Below, piece by piece: positions 49,171-57,142 of a stretch of DNA of 64,000 bases. This stretch comes from Yoonia vestfoldensis (GTDB lineage: Bacteria > Pseudomonadota > Alphaproteobacteria > Rhodobacterales > Rhodobacteraceae), in contig NZ_CP021431.1 of the NCBI RefSeq assembly GCF_002158905.1, positions 2,791,001 through 2,855,000 on the forward strand, in the 5' to 3' direction. Under the pieces are notes generated by a model. It was not told the DNA's origin and did not search any database. It saw only the letters and a list, made by a program, of their open reading frames with translations. The translations under genes were made by a program, and so were the position numbers. How positions within the stretch are numbered: the stretch's first letter is position 1; each line of letters opens with the position of its first letter.

Positions 49171-50127
49171 ATGACATTCCGCGCAAGGCATCTTCTGGGG
49201 ATCGAACAGCTGCATCCGACAGAGATCACGACCCTGCTGGACCTTGCGGATACCTATGCCGATCACAACACAAGCGGCCATGCCCACCGCGAGGTGCTGG
49301 CCGGTCTGACCCAGATCAACATGTTCTTTGAAAATTCCACCCGCACGCAGGCCAGTTTCGAACTGGCGGGCAAAAGGCTGGGGGCCGATGTGATGAATAT
49401 GGGGATGCAGGCGTCATCCATCAAAAAGGGCGAAACCCTGATCGACACGGCGCTGACGCTGAACGCGATGCGCCCCGACCTGCTAGTCGTGCGGCATCCG
49501 CAATCGGGCGCGGTGGACCTTTTGGCGCAAAAGGTCAATTGCGCCGTGCTGAACGCAGGCGACGGGCGGCACGAACATCCGACCCAGGCGCTGCTTGACG
49601 CGCTGACGATCCGCCGCGCCAAGGGCCGGCTGCACCGCCTGAATATCGCGATCTGCGGCGACATCGCCCATAGTCGCGTGGCACGGTCCAATATCATGCT
49701 GCTGGGCAAGATGGAAAACCGCATCCGCCTGATCGGCCCGCCCACGCTGATGCCCGCAGGGATCGGTGATTTCGGGGTCGAGGTTTATGACGACATGGTC
49801 AAAGGCTTGCAGGGTGTCGACGTCGTCATGATGCTGCGGCTTCAGAAAGAGCGTATGGACGGCGGTTTCATCCCCTCCGAGCGGGAATATTTCCACCGCT
49901 ACGGGCTGGATGCGGCCAAATTGTCCCATGCGAAGCCCGACGCCATCGTCATGCACCCCGGCCCGATGAACCGCGGGGTCGAGATCGACGGCAATATCGC
50001 CGATGACATCAACCGCTCGGTGATCCAGAAACAGGTGGAAATGGGCGTGGCCGTGCGGATGGCCGCGATGGACCTGCTGGCACGCAACCTGCGCGAGGCC
50101 CGCCGCGACCAAAGCGTGATGGTGTAG
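49171..50127 (+). CDS. pyrB: Aspartate carbamoyltransferase catalytic subunit
   Basis: A 318-residue enzyme that makes carbamoyl-aspartate in pyrimidine synthesis. The carbamoyl-phosphate motif [13 protein letters not shown], the KKGET loop, [13 protein letters not shown] and the aspartate-binding MLRLQKER are present. The ATG at 49171 follows AAAGGA. It leads the cluster pyrB-unknown-pyrC-like-plsY. There is no pyrI regulatory subunit. The adjacent non-catalytic dihydroorotase homologue suggests the type of ATCase that needs a pseudo-dihydroorotase for assembly. Confidence 0.97.
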   Translation: MTFRARHLLGIEQLHPTEITTLLDLADTYADHNTSGHAHREVLAGLTQINMFFENSTRTQASFELAGKRLGADVMNMGMQASSIKKGETLIDTALTLNAMRPDLLVVRHPQSGAVDLLAQKVNCAVLNAGDGRHEHPTQALLDALTIRRAKGRLHRLNIAICGDIAHSRVARSNIMLLGKMENRIRLIGPPTLMPAGIGDFGVEVYDDMVKGLQGVDVVMMLRLQKERMDGGFIPSEREYFHRYGLDAAKLSHAKPDAIVMHPGPMNRGVEIDGNIADDINRSVIQKQVEMGVAVRMAAMDLLARNLREARRDQSVMV

Positions 50128-50628
50128 GTGATGCTGAATATTCCCGCCAATGACCACGGCGCATTATATGTGCTGGCCGCGACGGCGACCGACGCGCCGA
50201 CAATCGCAGCAATCCTGGGACCCGTCACGCTGAACACCGATTTCGTGGACCTGATCTCGCCGGACCAGCGCGCCACCGTGCCCCTGCCCGAGCTGATCCG
50301 TCAAGGCTATGACATGGCGCTGACAGCTGAACAGGAGGTCTTGTTACAGCAGGCGCAAGGCACAATCTTGCTGGTCATGTCACGCGCCTTTGACGGGCAG
50401 GCGCAGCAGATCGACCTGCCGGCAGGCACGGTACTGGTGACCGTGCTGCGCGAAACACCTGTGATCGCGGCATCTGAAAAGCTGACATCCCCCTCGGGCG
50501 CGGGTGCGCTGCCCGGCCCGCCCGCCAAACCCCGCAAATCCGACGCAAGAATGAGCGGGATGGTCGCCACCGCCGCCTTGCTGATCATGTTCGCGCTGGT
50601 CGGGCTGGTGGTCTGGGTCGGCGGATAA
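50128..50628 (+). CDS. Unknown tail-anchored protein between pyrB and the pyrC-like gene
   Basis: A 166-residue protein (GTG start at 50128, or ATG one codon later). Residues 1-110 look like a soluble alpha/beta domain (ALYVLAATATDAPTIAAIL), a Pro/Lys-rich linker follows (about 120-138), and the protein ends in one transmembrane helix (GMVATAALLIMFALVGLVVW). This is the layout of a tail-anchored inner-membrane protein. I do not recognise the family. It begins directly after the pyrB stop, and the pyrC-like gene begins 22 bases after its own stop, so it is in the pyrimidine operon. Confidence 0.7.
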   Translation: MMLNIPANDHGALYVLAATATDAPTIAAILGPVTLNTDFVDLISPDQRATVPLPELIRQGYDMALTAEQEVLLQQAQGTILLVMSRAFDGQAQQIDLPAGTVLVTVLRETPVIAASEKLTSPSGAGALPGPPAKPRKSDARMSGMVATAALLIMFALVGLVVWVGG

Positions 50629-50650
50629 GCAAGTGCAAGGAACCAGACGC

Positions 50651-51934
50651 ATGACCGCCACCTTTTTCGCTAATGCCCGGATCATCGACCCTGTCGCGCT
50701 CAGCGATGCGCCGGGCGGTCTCTTGGTTGTGGACGGCCTGATCCATGACGTGCTGCCAGCCGGGGCAACCCCGCCCGTGGGTGCGACGATCATTGATTGC
50801 GCCGGCTTGTGCCTTGCCCCCGGCATCATCGACATCGGCGTCAAGGTCTCTGAACCCGGCGAGCGGCACAAGGAATCCTTTCGCTCTGCTGGCCGGGCGG
50901 CGGCGGCCGGGGGTGTCACGACGATTGTGACCCGCCCCGATACCGACCCCAGCATCGACACGCCCGAGAAGCTGGAATTCGTCGCGCGACGCGCGCAGCT
51001 GGATGCGCCCGTGCATGTGCTGCCGATGGCGGCGCTGACCAAGGAACGCGCCGGTCAGGAAATGACGGAAATCGGGCTTTTATCCGATGCGGGTGCGGTG
51101 GCCTTCACCGATTGCGACCATGTGGTGACCAAAACCAAGGTGCTGGCCCGCGCGCTCAGCTATGCGCGCGCACTTGATGCGCTGGTGATCGGCCATGTGC
51201 AGGACCCCGGCCTGTCCGAAGGGGCGGTGGTCACAAGCGGCAAATTCGCATCCTTGCGCGGGCTGCCGGGGGTGTCACCGATGGCCGAACGCATGGCGCT
51301 CGACCGTGATATCAGCCTGCTGGAAATGACCGGCGCGCGCTATCACATCGACCAGATCACGACGGCCCGCGCGCTGCCCGCGCTGGAACGGGCCAAACGC
51401 AACGGGCTGCGGATCACGGCGGGCGTCAGCATCCACCATCTGACGCTGAATGACATGGATGTTGCGGATTACCGGACCTTTTTCAAACTGACCCCGCCGC
51501 TGCGTGCCGAGGATGACCGGATCGCCGTTGTCCAGGCCGTCGCCGAAGGGCTGATCGACGTGATCTGTTCGATGCACACACCACAGGACGAAGAAAGCAA
51601 ACGGCTGCCCTTTGAAGAGGCCGCAAGCGGGGCCGTGGGGCTGGAAACCCTGCTGCCCGCCGCGATGCGGCTCTATCATGCAGGCCAGATCGACCTGCCG
51701 CGCCTGTTTCGTGCATTGGCGCTGAACCCTGCAAGGCTGTTGGGGCTTGCAGCAGGGCGGATGCTGGCCGGCGCCCCCGCCGATCTGGTGCTCTTCGACC
51801 CGGACGCGCCGTTCCAGCTGGACCGCACGACATTGCAATCAAAATCGAAAAATACCCCCTTTGACGGGGCGCGCCTGCAAGGCCGCGTGATCGGCACATG
51901 GGTGGACGGCACCCGCATCTGGGGGGGCGCATAA
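50651..51934 (+). CDS. Dihydroorotase homologue, probably non-catalytic (PyrC'/PyrX type)
   Basis: A 427-residue amidohydrolase-fold protein clearly homologous to class I dihydroorotase (PGIIDIGVKVSEPGERHKES, GHVQDPGLSEG, GAVGLETLLPAAMR). Key catalytic residues are missing. The metal motif DxHxH reads D61-I-G-V-K65, and the catalytic-Asp motif (TDHAPH in active enzymes) reads SMHTPQ, with Met308 replacing Asp. It should not hydrolyse dihydroorotate. In Pseudomonas-type systems such PyrC' proteins are structural partners of PyrB, and this gene lies next to pyrB. A true pyrC would then be elsewhere. plsY starts in its stop (TAATG). Confidence 0.88.
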   Translation: MTATFFANARIIDPVALSDAPGGLLVVDGLIHDVLPAGATPPVGATIIDCAGLCLAPGIIDIGVKVSEPGERHKESFRSAGRAAAAGGVTTIVTRPDTDPSIDTPEKLEFVARRAQLDAPVHVLPMAALTKERAGQEMTEIGLLSDAGAVAFTDCDHVVTKTKVLARALSYARALDALVIGHVQDPGLSEGAVVTSGKFASLRGLPGVSPMAERMALDRDISLLEMTGARYHIDQITTARALPALERAKRNGLRITAGVSIHHLTLNDMDVADYRTFFKLTPPLRAEDDRIAVVQAVAEGLIDVICSMHTPQDEESKRLPFEEAASGAVGLETLLPAAMRLYHAGQIDLPRLFRALALNPARLLGLAAGRMLAGAPADLVLFDPDAPFQLDRTTLQSKSKNTPFDGARLQGRVIGTWVDGTRIWGGA

Positions 51935-52539
51935 TGCCCATGATCGAAAGCAGCCTTGCGGTTCTGGCGCTCTGGGGCGCGCTTGGCTATCTGCTGGGGT
52001 CGATCCCCGGCGGGGTGATCATGGCGCGGCTGATGGGCTTGGGCAATCTGCGCAATATCGGATCGGGCAATATCGGGGCGACCAATGTGCTGCGAACCGG
52101 CAACAAGAAAGCCGCAGCCCTGACCTTGATCTTCGACGCAGGAAAAGGCGCTATCGCCGTGCTGGCCGCACGCGCCGCCGCGCCCGAAGATGCGGTACAA
52201 CTGGCGGCATTGATGGCCTTCATCGGCCATTGCTTTCCGGTCTGGCTGGGCTTCAGCGGCGGCAAGGGTGTTGCGACCTATCTGGGCATCCTGCTGGCGC
52301 TCGCTTGGCCGATGGGACTTGCGGCCTGCGGCATCTGGCTCGCGGTCGCGGTGATCACGCGCTATTCATCTCTCGCCGCCCTGGTCGCGGCGGGCTGGAT
52401 GCCGGTCGTGATGGCCTTCACCGGTTACGGCGCAGCGGCCGCATTGGCAGCCAGCCTCGGCCTGCTGATCTATGCGCGCCACTGGGCGAACATCCAGCGC
52501 CTGCGCAGCGGAACCGAAGGCAAGATCGGGGCGAAATAA
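51934..52539 (+). CDS. plsY: Glycerol-3-phosphate acyltransferase PlsY
   Basis: A 201-residue integral membrane protein with five hydrophobic segments. The three cytoplasmic PlsY motifs are visible: GSIPGGVIMARL, NIGSGNIGATNVLR (about 41-54) and HCFPVWLGFSGGKGVAT. It acylates glycerol-3-phosphate using acyl-phosphate as the first step of phospholipid synthesis; PlsC, encoded in this window, performs the next. Its start overlaps the upstream stop. Repeat copy B follows within four bases of the stop. Confidence 0.96.
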   Translation: MPMIESSLAVLALWGALGYLLGSIPGGVIMARLMGLGNLRNIGSGNIGATNVLRTGNKKAAALTLIFDAGKGAIAVLAARAAAPEDAVQLAALMAFIGHCFPVWLGFSGGKGVATYLGILLALAWPMGLAACGIWLAVAVITRYSSLAALVAAGWMPVVMAFTGYGAAAALAASLGLLIYARHWANIQRLRSGTEGKIGAK

Positions 52540-52542
52540 CCC

Positions 52543-52576
52543 CATCTTCCGAGCCGAAATATCCCCGCCGGAGGCC
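52543..52576 (-). repeat. Convergent-junction short repeat, copy B
   Basis: On the minus strand this reads GGCCTCCGGCGGGGATATTT then CGGCTCGGAAGATG. It differs from copy A by a single base across 34. It begins three bases after the plsY stop and ends 33 bases before the stop of the convergent gshA gene. Confidence 0.8.
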
Positions 52577-52609
52577 GCAAGCGCGCAGCGCGCAGCCCAA
52601 ATCGCCGCC

Positions 52610-53980
52610 TTAATAGCTGTATTCGGCGTAGATACGGTCCAGATCACCAGCCCAATCACCGTGATAATGATCCAGCAGATCATCCGCAGGTGTCTTGCCG
52701 GTCTCGACGGTTTCTTTCAATGCATTCAGGAAATGGGTCTCGTCGGGGACCAGCCCACCGGCGCCGGGCAAGGCGCGGGCTCGCAACCCTGCCTCGGAAA
52801 TCGCCAAGACCTCGCGGGCCAGCGCATGCATGTCGATCCCTTCGACCTTCGCCTGCAACCCATCCACCGATGCAGCAACGCGCAAAGCGTCGCGCTGTGC
52901 GGCGGTCCAGTGCTTGCACAAATCCCATGCGGCATCCAGCGCGGTCTGATCATACATCAACCCGGTCCAGAAAGCAGGCAGCGCACATAGCCTGCGCCAG
53001 GGGCCGCCATCGGCGCCGCGCATCTCGATATATTGCTTCATGCGCGCTTCGGGGAACACGGTTGTCAGGTGATCAGCCCAATCGGACATGCGGGGCTTTT
53101 CCCCCGGCAGGGCGGGCAATTCACCGCGCAGGAAATCGCGGAACGACATGCCCAAAGCATCGATATATTTGCCGTCGCGATAGACGAAATACATCGGCAC
53201 ATCGAGAACCCATTGCACCCAAGCCTCAAAGCCGAAACCGTCCTCGAAGATGAAAGGCACCATGCCGGTGCGGCTGGCATCCAGATCACGCCAGATGCGC
53301 GCGCGCCATGATTTATGGCCGTTGGGCTTGCCTTCAAAAAACGGCGAATTGGCGAAAAGCGCTGTCGCCACGGGCTGCAAGGCCACGCCCACGCGCATTT
53401 TCTGGACCATATCCGCCTCTGACCCGAAATCGAGGTTCACCTGCACCGTGCAGGTCCGGCGCATCATCGCGGTGCCCATCGTGCCGACAGATTGCATATA
53501 GCGGTCCATCAGCTTGTAACGGCCCTTGGGCATCAGCGGCATCTGGTCATGCGTCCAGACGGGGGCCGCGCCCAGACCGATGAACCGCACGCCGATTTCG
53601 TCGGATACGGCTTTGACCTCGGCCAGATGGCTGTTCACCTCGTCGCAGGTCTGGTGGATGGTTTCCAAAGGTGCGCCCGACAATTCCAGCGCGCCGCCCG
53701 GTTCAAGGCTGACATTGGCGCCATCCTTGGTCAGGCCGATGATCTTGCCATCCTCTTCCACGCGGTCCCAGGCGAACCGGCTGTGCAAAGCCTCTAGCAC
53801 CGCCTTGATCGACCGCGCACCGTCATAGGGCAAGGGTTGCAGCGTATCGGCGCAATAGCCGAATTTCTCATGCTCGGTCCCGATGCGCCACTGGTCCTTG
53901 GGCTTGCAGCCTTTGGCCAGCAATTCGGCCAATTGGTCGTGATGTTCAATCGGGCCGCCGCCGGTTTGAGGAATGGACAT
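52610..53980 (-). CDS. gshA: Glutamate-cysteine ligase (plant/alphaproteobacterial type)
   Basis: A 456-residue enzyme for the first step of glutathione synthesis. RIGTEHEKFGY near residue 35, SLEPGGALELSGAP (about 91-104), RTCTVQVNLDF and MYFVYRDGKYID fit the GCS2/plant-type family found in alphaproteobacteria, not the E. coli GshA family. It is the last gene of rsmE-GNAT-membrane protein-gshA on the minus strand, 58 bases after the membrane-protein gene. Confidence 0.95.
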   Translation of the reverse strand: MSIPQTGGGPIEHHDQLAELLAKGCKPKDQWRIGTEHEKFGYCADTLQPLPYDGARSIKAVLEALHSRFAWDRVEEDGKIIGLTKDGANVSLEPGGALELSGAPLETIHQTCDEVNSHLAEVKAVSDEIGVRFIGLGAAPVWTHDQMPLMPKGRYKLMDRYMQSVGTMGTAMMRRTCTVQVNLDFGSEADMVQKMRVGVALQPVATALFANSPFFEGKPNGHKSWRARIWRDLDASRTGMVPFIFEDGFGFEAWVQWVLDVPMYFVYRDGKYIDALGMSFRDFLRGELPALPGEKPRMSDWADHLTTVFPEARMKQYIEMRGADGGPWRRLCALPAFWTGLMYDQTALDAAWDLCKHWTAAQRDALRVAASVDGLQAKVEGIDMHALAREVLAISEAGLRARALPGAGGLVPDETHFLNALKETVETGKTPADDLLDHYHGDWAGDLDRIYAEYSY

Positions 53981-54038
53981 CGGGAAGGCTCCGTTCAGGG
54001 GGTCAGGGACGTATCCGTGACCTGCACCAGCGCATCTG

Positions 54039-54557
54039 TCAATGCAAGAGAGGACGCGCGCGCGACCATATCACCACCAGCGCATCCGGTGTGCGCGAAA
54101 GCACATCCAGCATTGCGCCGGTCTTGATCCCGGGCAGGGCAGCAAAGACATCAAACAAGGCATCTGCGCCTGCGGCATTGATCGGAATGGCGATGCGCTG
54201 GCCGCCGATCCCAGTCAGGATCCAGCTGGGGTCGGGATAGCTGCCGGGGTCGAGCGCCACCTCGGTCAGATCGTCAAGATCAAGGATACCCCCGTCAAGC
54301 GGGCCGAAATAGGCCAGCCTGCGTTCGCGCAGCTGCACCACCCCGGGCCCTTCACCATCCTGCGCAAAGCGCGCGCGCTGCATGGCGGCCAAGCCCCAGC
54401 CCAGCCCTGCGACACCGATCAGATAGCCCAGCCAGACATTCATGCCCGCCGCATTCAGCGCCCACCACAGGCCGAACAGCGCGACAGCACAAGCCGCCAG
54501 CACTTCGCGCCAGCGCCAGAAAAAGGCGCGCGCCTCGGGGCGGAAAAAGTCAGCCAT
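54039..54557 (-). CDS. Unknown membrane protein upstream of gshA
   Basis: A 172-residue protein starting MADFFRPEARAFF. Two hydrophobic helices (about 20-37 and 43-60) are followed by a compact soluble domain (GPGVVQLRERRLAYFGPLDG and later) that resembles a small PH-like or beta-rich fold, though I cannot name it. It overlaps the GNAT gene by eight bases and precedes gshA. Conserved position next to gshA in Rhodobacteraceae is my recollection only. The function is unknown. Confidence 0.7.
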   Translation of the reverse strand: MADFFRPEARAFFWRWREVLAACAVALFGLWWALNAAGMNVWLGYLIGVAGLGWGLAAMQRARFAQDGEGPGVVQLRERRLAYFGPLDGGILDLDDLTEVALDPGSYPDPSWILTGIGGQRIAIPINAAGADALFDVFAALPGIKTGAMLDVLSRTPDALVVIWSRARPLLH

Positions 54558-55389
54558 GCACCACCTGTGGCGCATCATGCAGCACGATGGCAAAGTCCCC
54601 GATCTGGCGGAACCCCACGGCCTCATAGGCCTTGCTGGCAGCGGCGGTTGCCGCGAACAGGGTCGCGCGGGTCACACCGGCAGCACGCGCCTGCGCCAGA
54701 TGCAGCGCCACCGCCCGCCGCGCAAGGCCGCGCGCGCGCAACTGGGGCCGCGTGTAAACCCCGCCGATCTGCACCGCATCGGGCAGAACCGCGTTGAAAC
54801 CCGTCATCGCCACGGGCGTATCGCCATCAAACAGCACCCTGTGGCTGTCCGCCGCAAGATAGCTGTCGATATCCTTGATCGCCGTGGCCTCCATGGCACT
54901 CTCCTGCCCGAGCATTGTCTCTCGCAGATAGGCATGCCGCCAGCCGATCACCAGATCGCGCGGGGCATCGGCCAGCGGGTGCAGGGTCAGCCCATCGGTC
55001 GGCGGGATCACCAGATCGGCCAAGCGCAGGTCGTAATGCGGTTCGGTCGCGGCATATCCTGCCGCCCCTTGCAGACCCAGCCCCATGCGCAGGCCCGCGA
55101 CCTGTGCCGCCTCGCCCAGAATCGCTGCAACCCGGTGGCCTTGCACCGCCGCGCGCAGATCGGCCCAAGGCTGCGTCGGACAGACCGGAAACAGGAAACC
55201 GGCATCAGTCATCGCGGCGATATCGGTGATCATGCCCTCCTTGTTGCGCAGCCAGAACGCCATCGCGCGCGGATGGCCGCCTGCCATGCCATGGTGGCGC
55301 AGGTTCGCCAGCGGGAACATCGCAATCGGCAAATGGCGGCGCAGAAACGCCACGATCTCGGCCCTGTCGGCCTGCGTGGCGCGGATCAT
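54550..55389 (-). CDS. GNAT-family N-acetyltransferase
   Basis: A 279-residue protein. The C-terminal GNAT domain shows the acetyl-CoA loop QLRARGLARRAV after the strand VQIGGVYTRP, and ends with the typical SKAYEAVGFRQIGDFAIVL. The N-terminal 120 residues (MIRATQADRAEIVAFLRRHL) may be a second, degenerate GNAT half. The acetyl acceptor is unknown. The ATG at 55389 overlaps the rsmE stop by four bases (ATGA, 55386-55389), so it follows rsmE in one operon. Confidence 0.88.
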   Translation of the reverse strand: MIRATQADRAEIVAFLRRHLPIAMFPLANLRHHGMAGGHPRAMAFWLRNKEGMITDIAAMTDAGFLFPVCPTQPWADLRAAVQGHRVAAILGEAAQVAGLRMGLGLQGAAGYAATEPHYDLRLADLVIPPTDGLTLHPLADAPRDLVIGWRHAYLRETMLGQESAMEATAIKDIDSYLAADSHRVLFDGDTPVAMTGFNAVLPDAVQIGGVYTRPQLRARGLARRAVALHLAQARAAGVTRATLFAATAAASKAYEAVGFRQIGDFAIVLHDAPQVVHG

Positions 55390-56108
55390 CCCCAGTCGCC
55401 CAGCGCTTGCTGCCACAGCGTCAGCGCCGCGACCGCCGCCGTATCCGCACGCAGGATGCGCGGCCCAAGGCTGACGGCATGGGCAAAGGGCAAGGCGCGC
55501 AGCTTGTCGCGTTCCGCAGGCGAAAACCCGCCTTCGGGACCGATCAGCACCGCCCAGGGACCGGGCATGACAGGCAGGCGCACCGGCGCGCCGATGGCGG
55601 TTTCATCGCAGAACATCAGCTGGCGGTCCTTGGGCCAATCGGCCAGCAGCCGTTCCAGTTTCACCAGATCATCGACAGGGGGCACAAAGGTGCCGCCGCA
55701 TTGCTCGGACGCCTCGATGGCATGGGCTTGCAGCTTGTCGGTGCGGATTCGGTTGGCGGACTGCGTAAAGTCGGTCCGCACCGGCATGATCCGCGCTGCA
55801 CCCAGTTCCACCGCCTTTTCCACGATAAAGGCCGTGCGTTCCTTGCGGATCGGGGCAAAGACCAGCCACAAATCGGGCGGGGTTTGCAAGCCCCGCGTCT
55901 GCGCCTGACAGGCCAGCACGCCGCCCTTATTGCCTGCCTTTTCGACAATGGCGTCCCATTCGCCATCCCGGCTGTTGATCAGCGAGATCACGCCCCCCAC
56001 CCCCAGCCGCATGACCCCGAAAAGATAATGCGCCTGATCACGGTTCAGCGGAACCGATTGCCCTACCCCCAAGGGGTGATCTACATAAAGCCGGACCTTG
56101 GATGCCAT
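55386..56108 (-). CDS. rsmE: 16S rRNA (uracil1498-N3)-methyltransferase
   Basis: A 240-residue SPOUT-class methyltransferase. The N-terminal PUA-like part starts SKVRLYVDHPL and includes QAHYLFGVMRL. The SPOUT knot carries IGPEGGFSPAERD and LGPRILRADTAAVAAL, the SAM-binding signatures of RsmE. It modifies U1498 in 16S rRNA. It heads the minus-strand operon and is divergent from ubiA with only 12 bases between the start codons. Confidence 0.96.
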   Translation of the reverse strand: MASKVRLYVDHPLGVGQSVPLNRDQAHYLFGVMRLGVGGVISLINSRDGEWDAIVEKAGNKGGVLACQAQTRGLQTPPDLWLVFAPIRKERTAFIVEKAVELGAARIMPVRTDFTQSANRIRTDKLQAHAIEASEQCGGTFVPPVDDLVKLERLLADWPKDRQLMFCDETAIGAPVRLPVMPGPWAVLIGPEGGFSPAERDKLRALPFAHAVSLGPRILRADTAAVAALTLWQQALGDWG

Positions 56109-56120
56109 GAAGCGGAGCAT

Positions 56121-57086
56121 ATGACCCAAAACCCCCGGATGCCAGAGCCTGCGGGCCGTGTCGCGGATGCCGTGCGTGGAAACTGGGTGGACAGGGTCGC
56201 GCCTGCGCCCATGCGCCCGTTTCTGCGGTTGTCGCGCGCGGACCGGCCTATCGGCACATGGCTGCTGTATCTGCCCTGCCTATGGGCGCTGGCGCTGGCG
56301 GTGCTGGCAACAGGGCGGTTCGACAGCTTTGCGATCTGGATCATCGCGGGCTGCGGGATCGGAGCGTTTTTGATGCGCGGCGCGGGCTGCACCTGGAACG
56401 ACATCACCGACCGCGACATCGACGGATCCGTGGCGCGCACAAGGTCGCGGCCGATTCCCTCTGGCCAGACCAGTGTCAAAGCGGCGGTGATCTGGATGAT
56501 CGTGCAGGCGCTGGTGGCCTTTGGCATCCTGCTAAGCTTTCCGCCCGCAGCAATCGGCCTTGGCATCCTCGCGCTGCTGCCGGTGGCGGTCTATCCTTTC
56601 GCCAAACGGTTCACATGGTGGCCGCAGGTGTTTCTGGGGCTTGCATTCAACTGGGGCGCTTTGCTGGCATGGGCCGCTTATACCGGTAGCATCGGGGCGG
56701 CGCCTGTCGCGCTCTATCTGGCGGGGATCGCCTGGACGCTGTTTTACGACACGATCTATGCCTATCAGGACGCCGAGGATGACGCGCTGATCGGCGTGAA
56801 ATCCACCGCGCGATTGTTTGGCGATCAGGCCCGGCGATGGCTGCGGCTGTTCCTGGCGCTGACAGTGATTCTGTTCGGCGCGGCGGTGCTGCTGGCCGCA
56901 CAAGACAGGTCGGTCCTGTCGCTGGTCATCGCCTTGGGCGGGCCTTGGGCGATGGGCTGGCATCTGGCATGGCAGCTGCACCGCTTTGACGCAGACGACA
57001 ATGCAGGGCTTTTGCGCCTTTTCCGTGCGAACCGCGATGCGGGTCTGATCCCTCTGCCATTTTTCGCCGTGGCGTTTCTGGTATGA
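56121..57086 (+). CDS. ubiA: 4-hydroxybenzoate polyprenyltransferase
   Basis: A 321-residue integral membrane prenyltransferase with about eight or nine helices. Both Asp-rich motifs are present: NDITDRDIDGSVARTRSRP (about 93-111) and DTIYAYQDAEDD (about 209-220). It attaches the polyprenyl tail to 4-hydroxybenzoate in ubiquinone synthesis. GCGGAG precedes the ATG. A seven-base GC stem (57095-57101 with 57117-57123) lies in the gap after its stop, without a T-run. Confidence 0.95.
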   Translation: MTQNPRMPEPAGRVADAVRGNWVDRVAPAPMRPFLRLSRADRPIGTWLLYLPCLWALALAVLATGRFDSFAIWIIAGCGIGAFLMRGAGCTWNDITDRDIDGSVARTRSRPIPSGQTSVKAAVIWMIVQALVAFGILLSFPPAAIGLGILALLPVAVYPFAKRFTWWPQVFLGLAFNWGALLAWAAYTGSIGAAPVALYLAGIAWTLFYDTIYAYQDAEDDALIGVKSTARLFGDQARRWLRLFLALTVILFGAAVLLAAQDRSVLSLVIALGGPWAMGWHLAWQLHRFDADDNAGLLRLFRANRDAGLIPLPFFAVAFLV

Positions 57087-57142
57087 TTGAACACCCCGGC
57101 CGCAGGGCCTATGCAGGGCCGGGATAAAAGAAACGGAATTGA

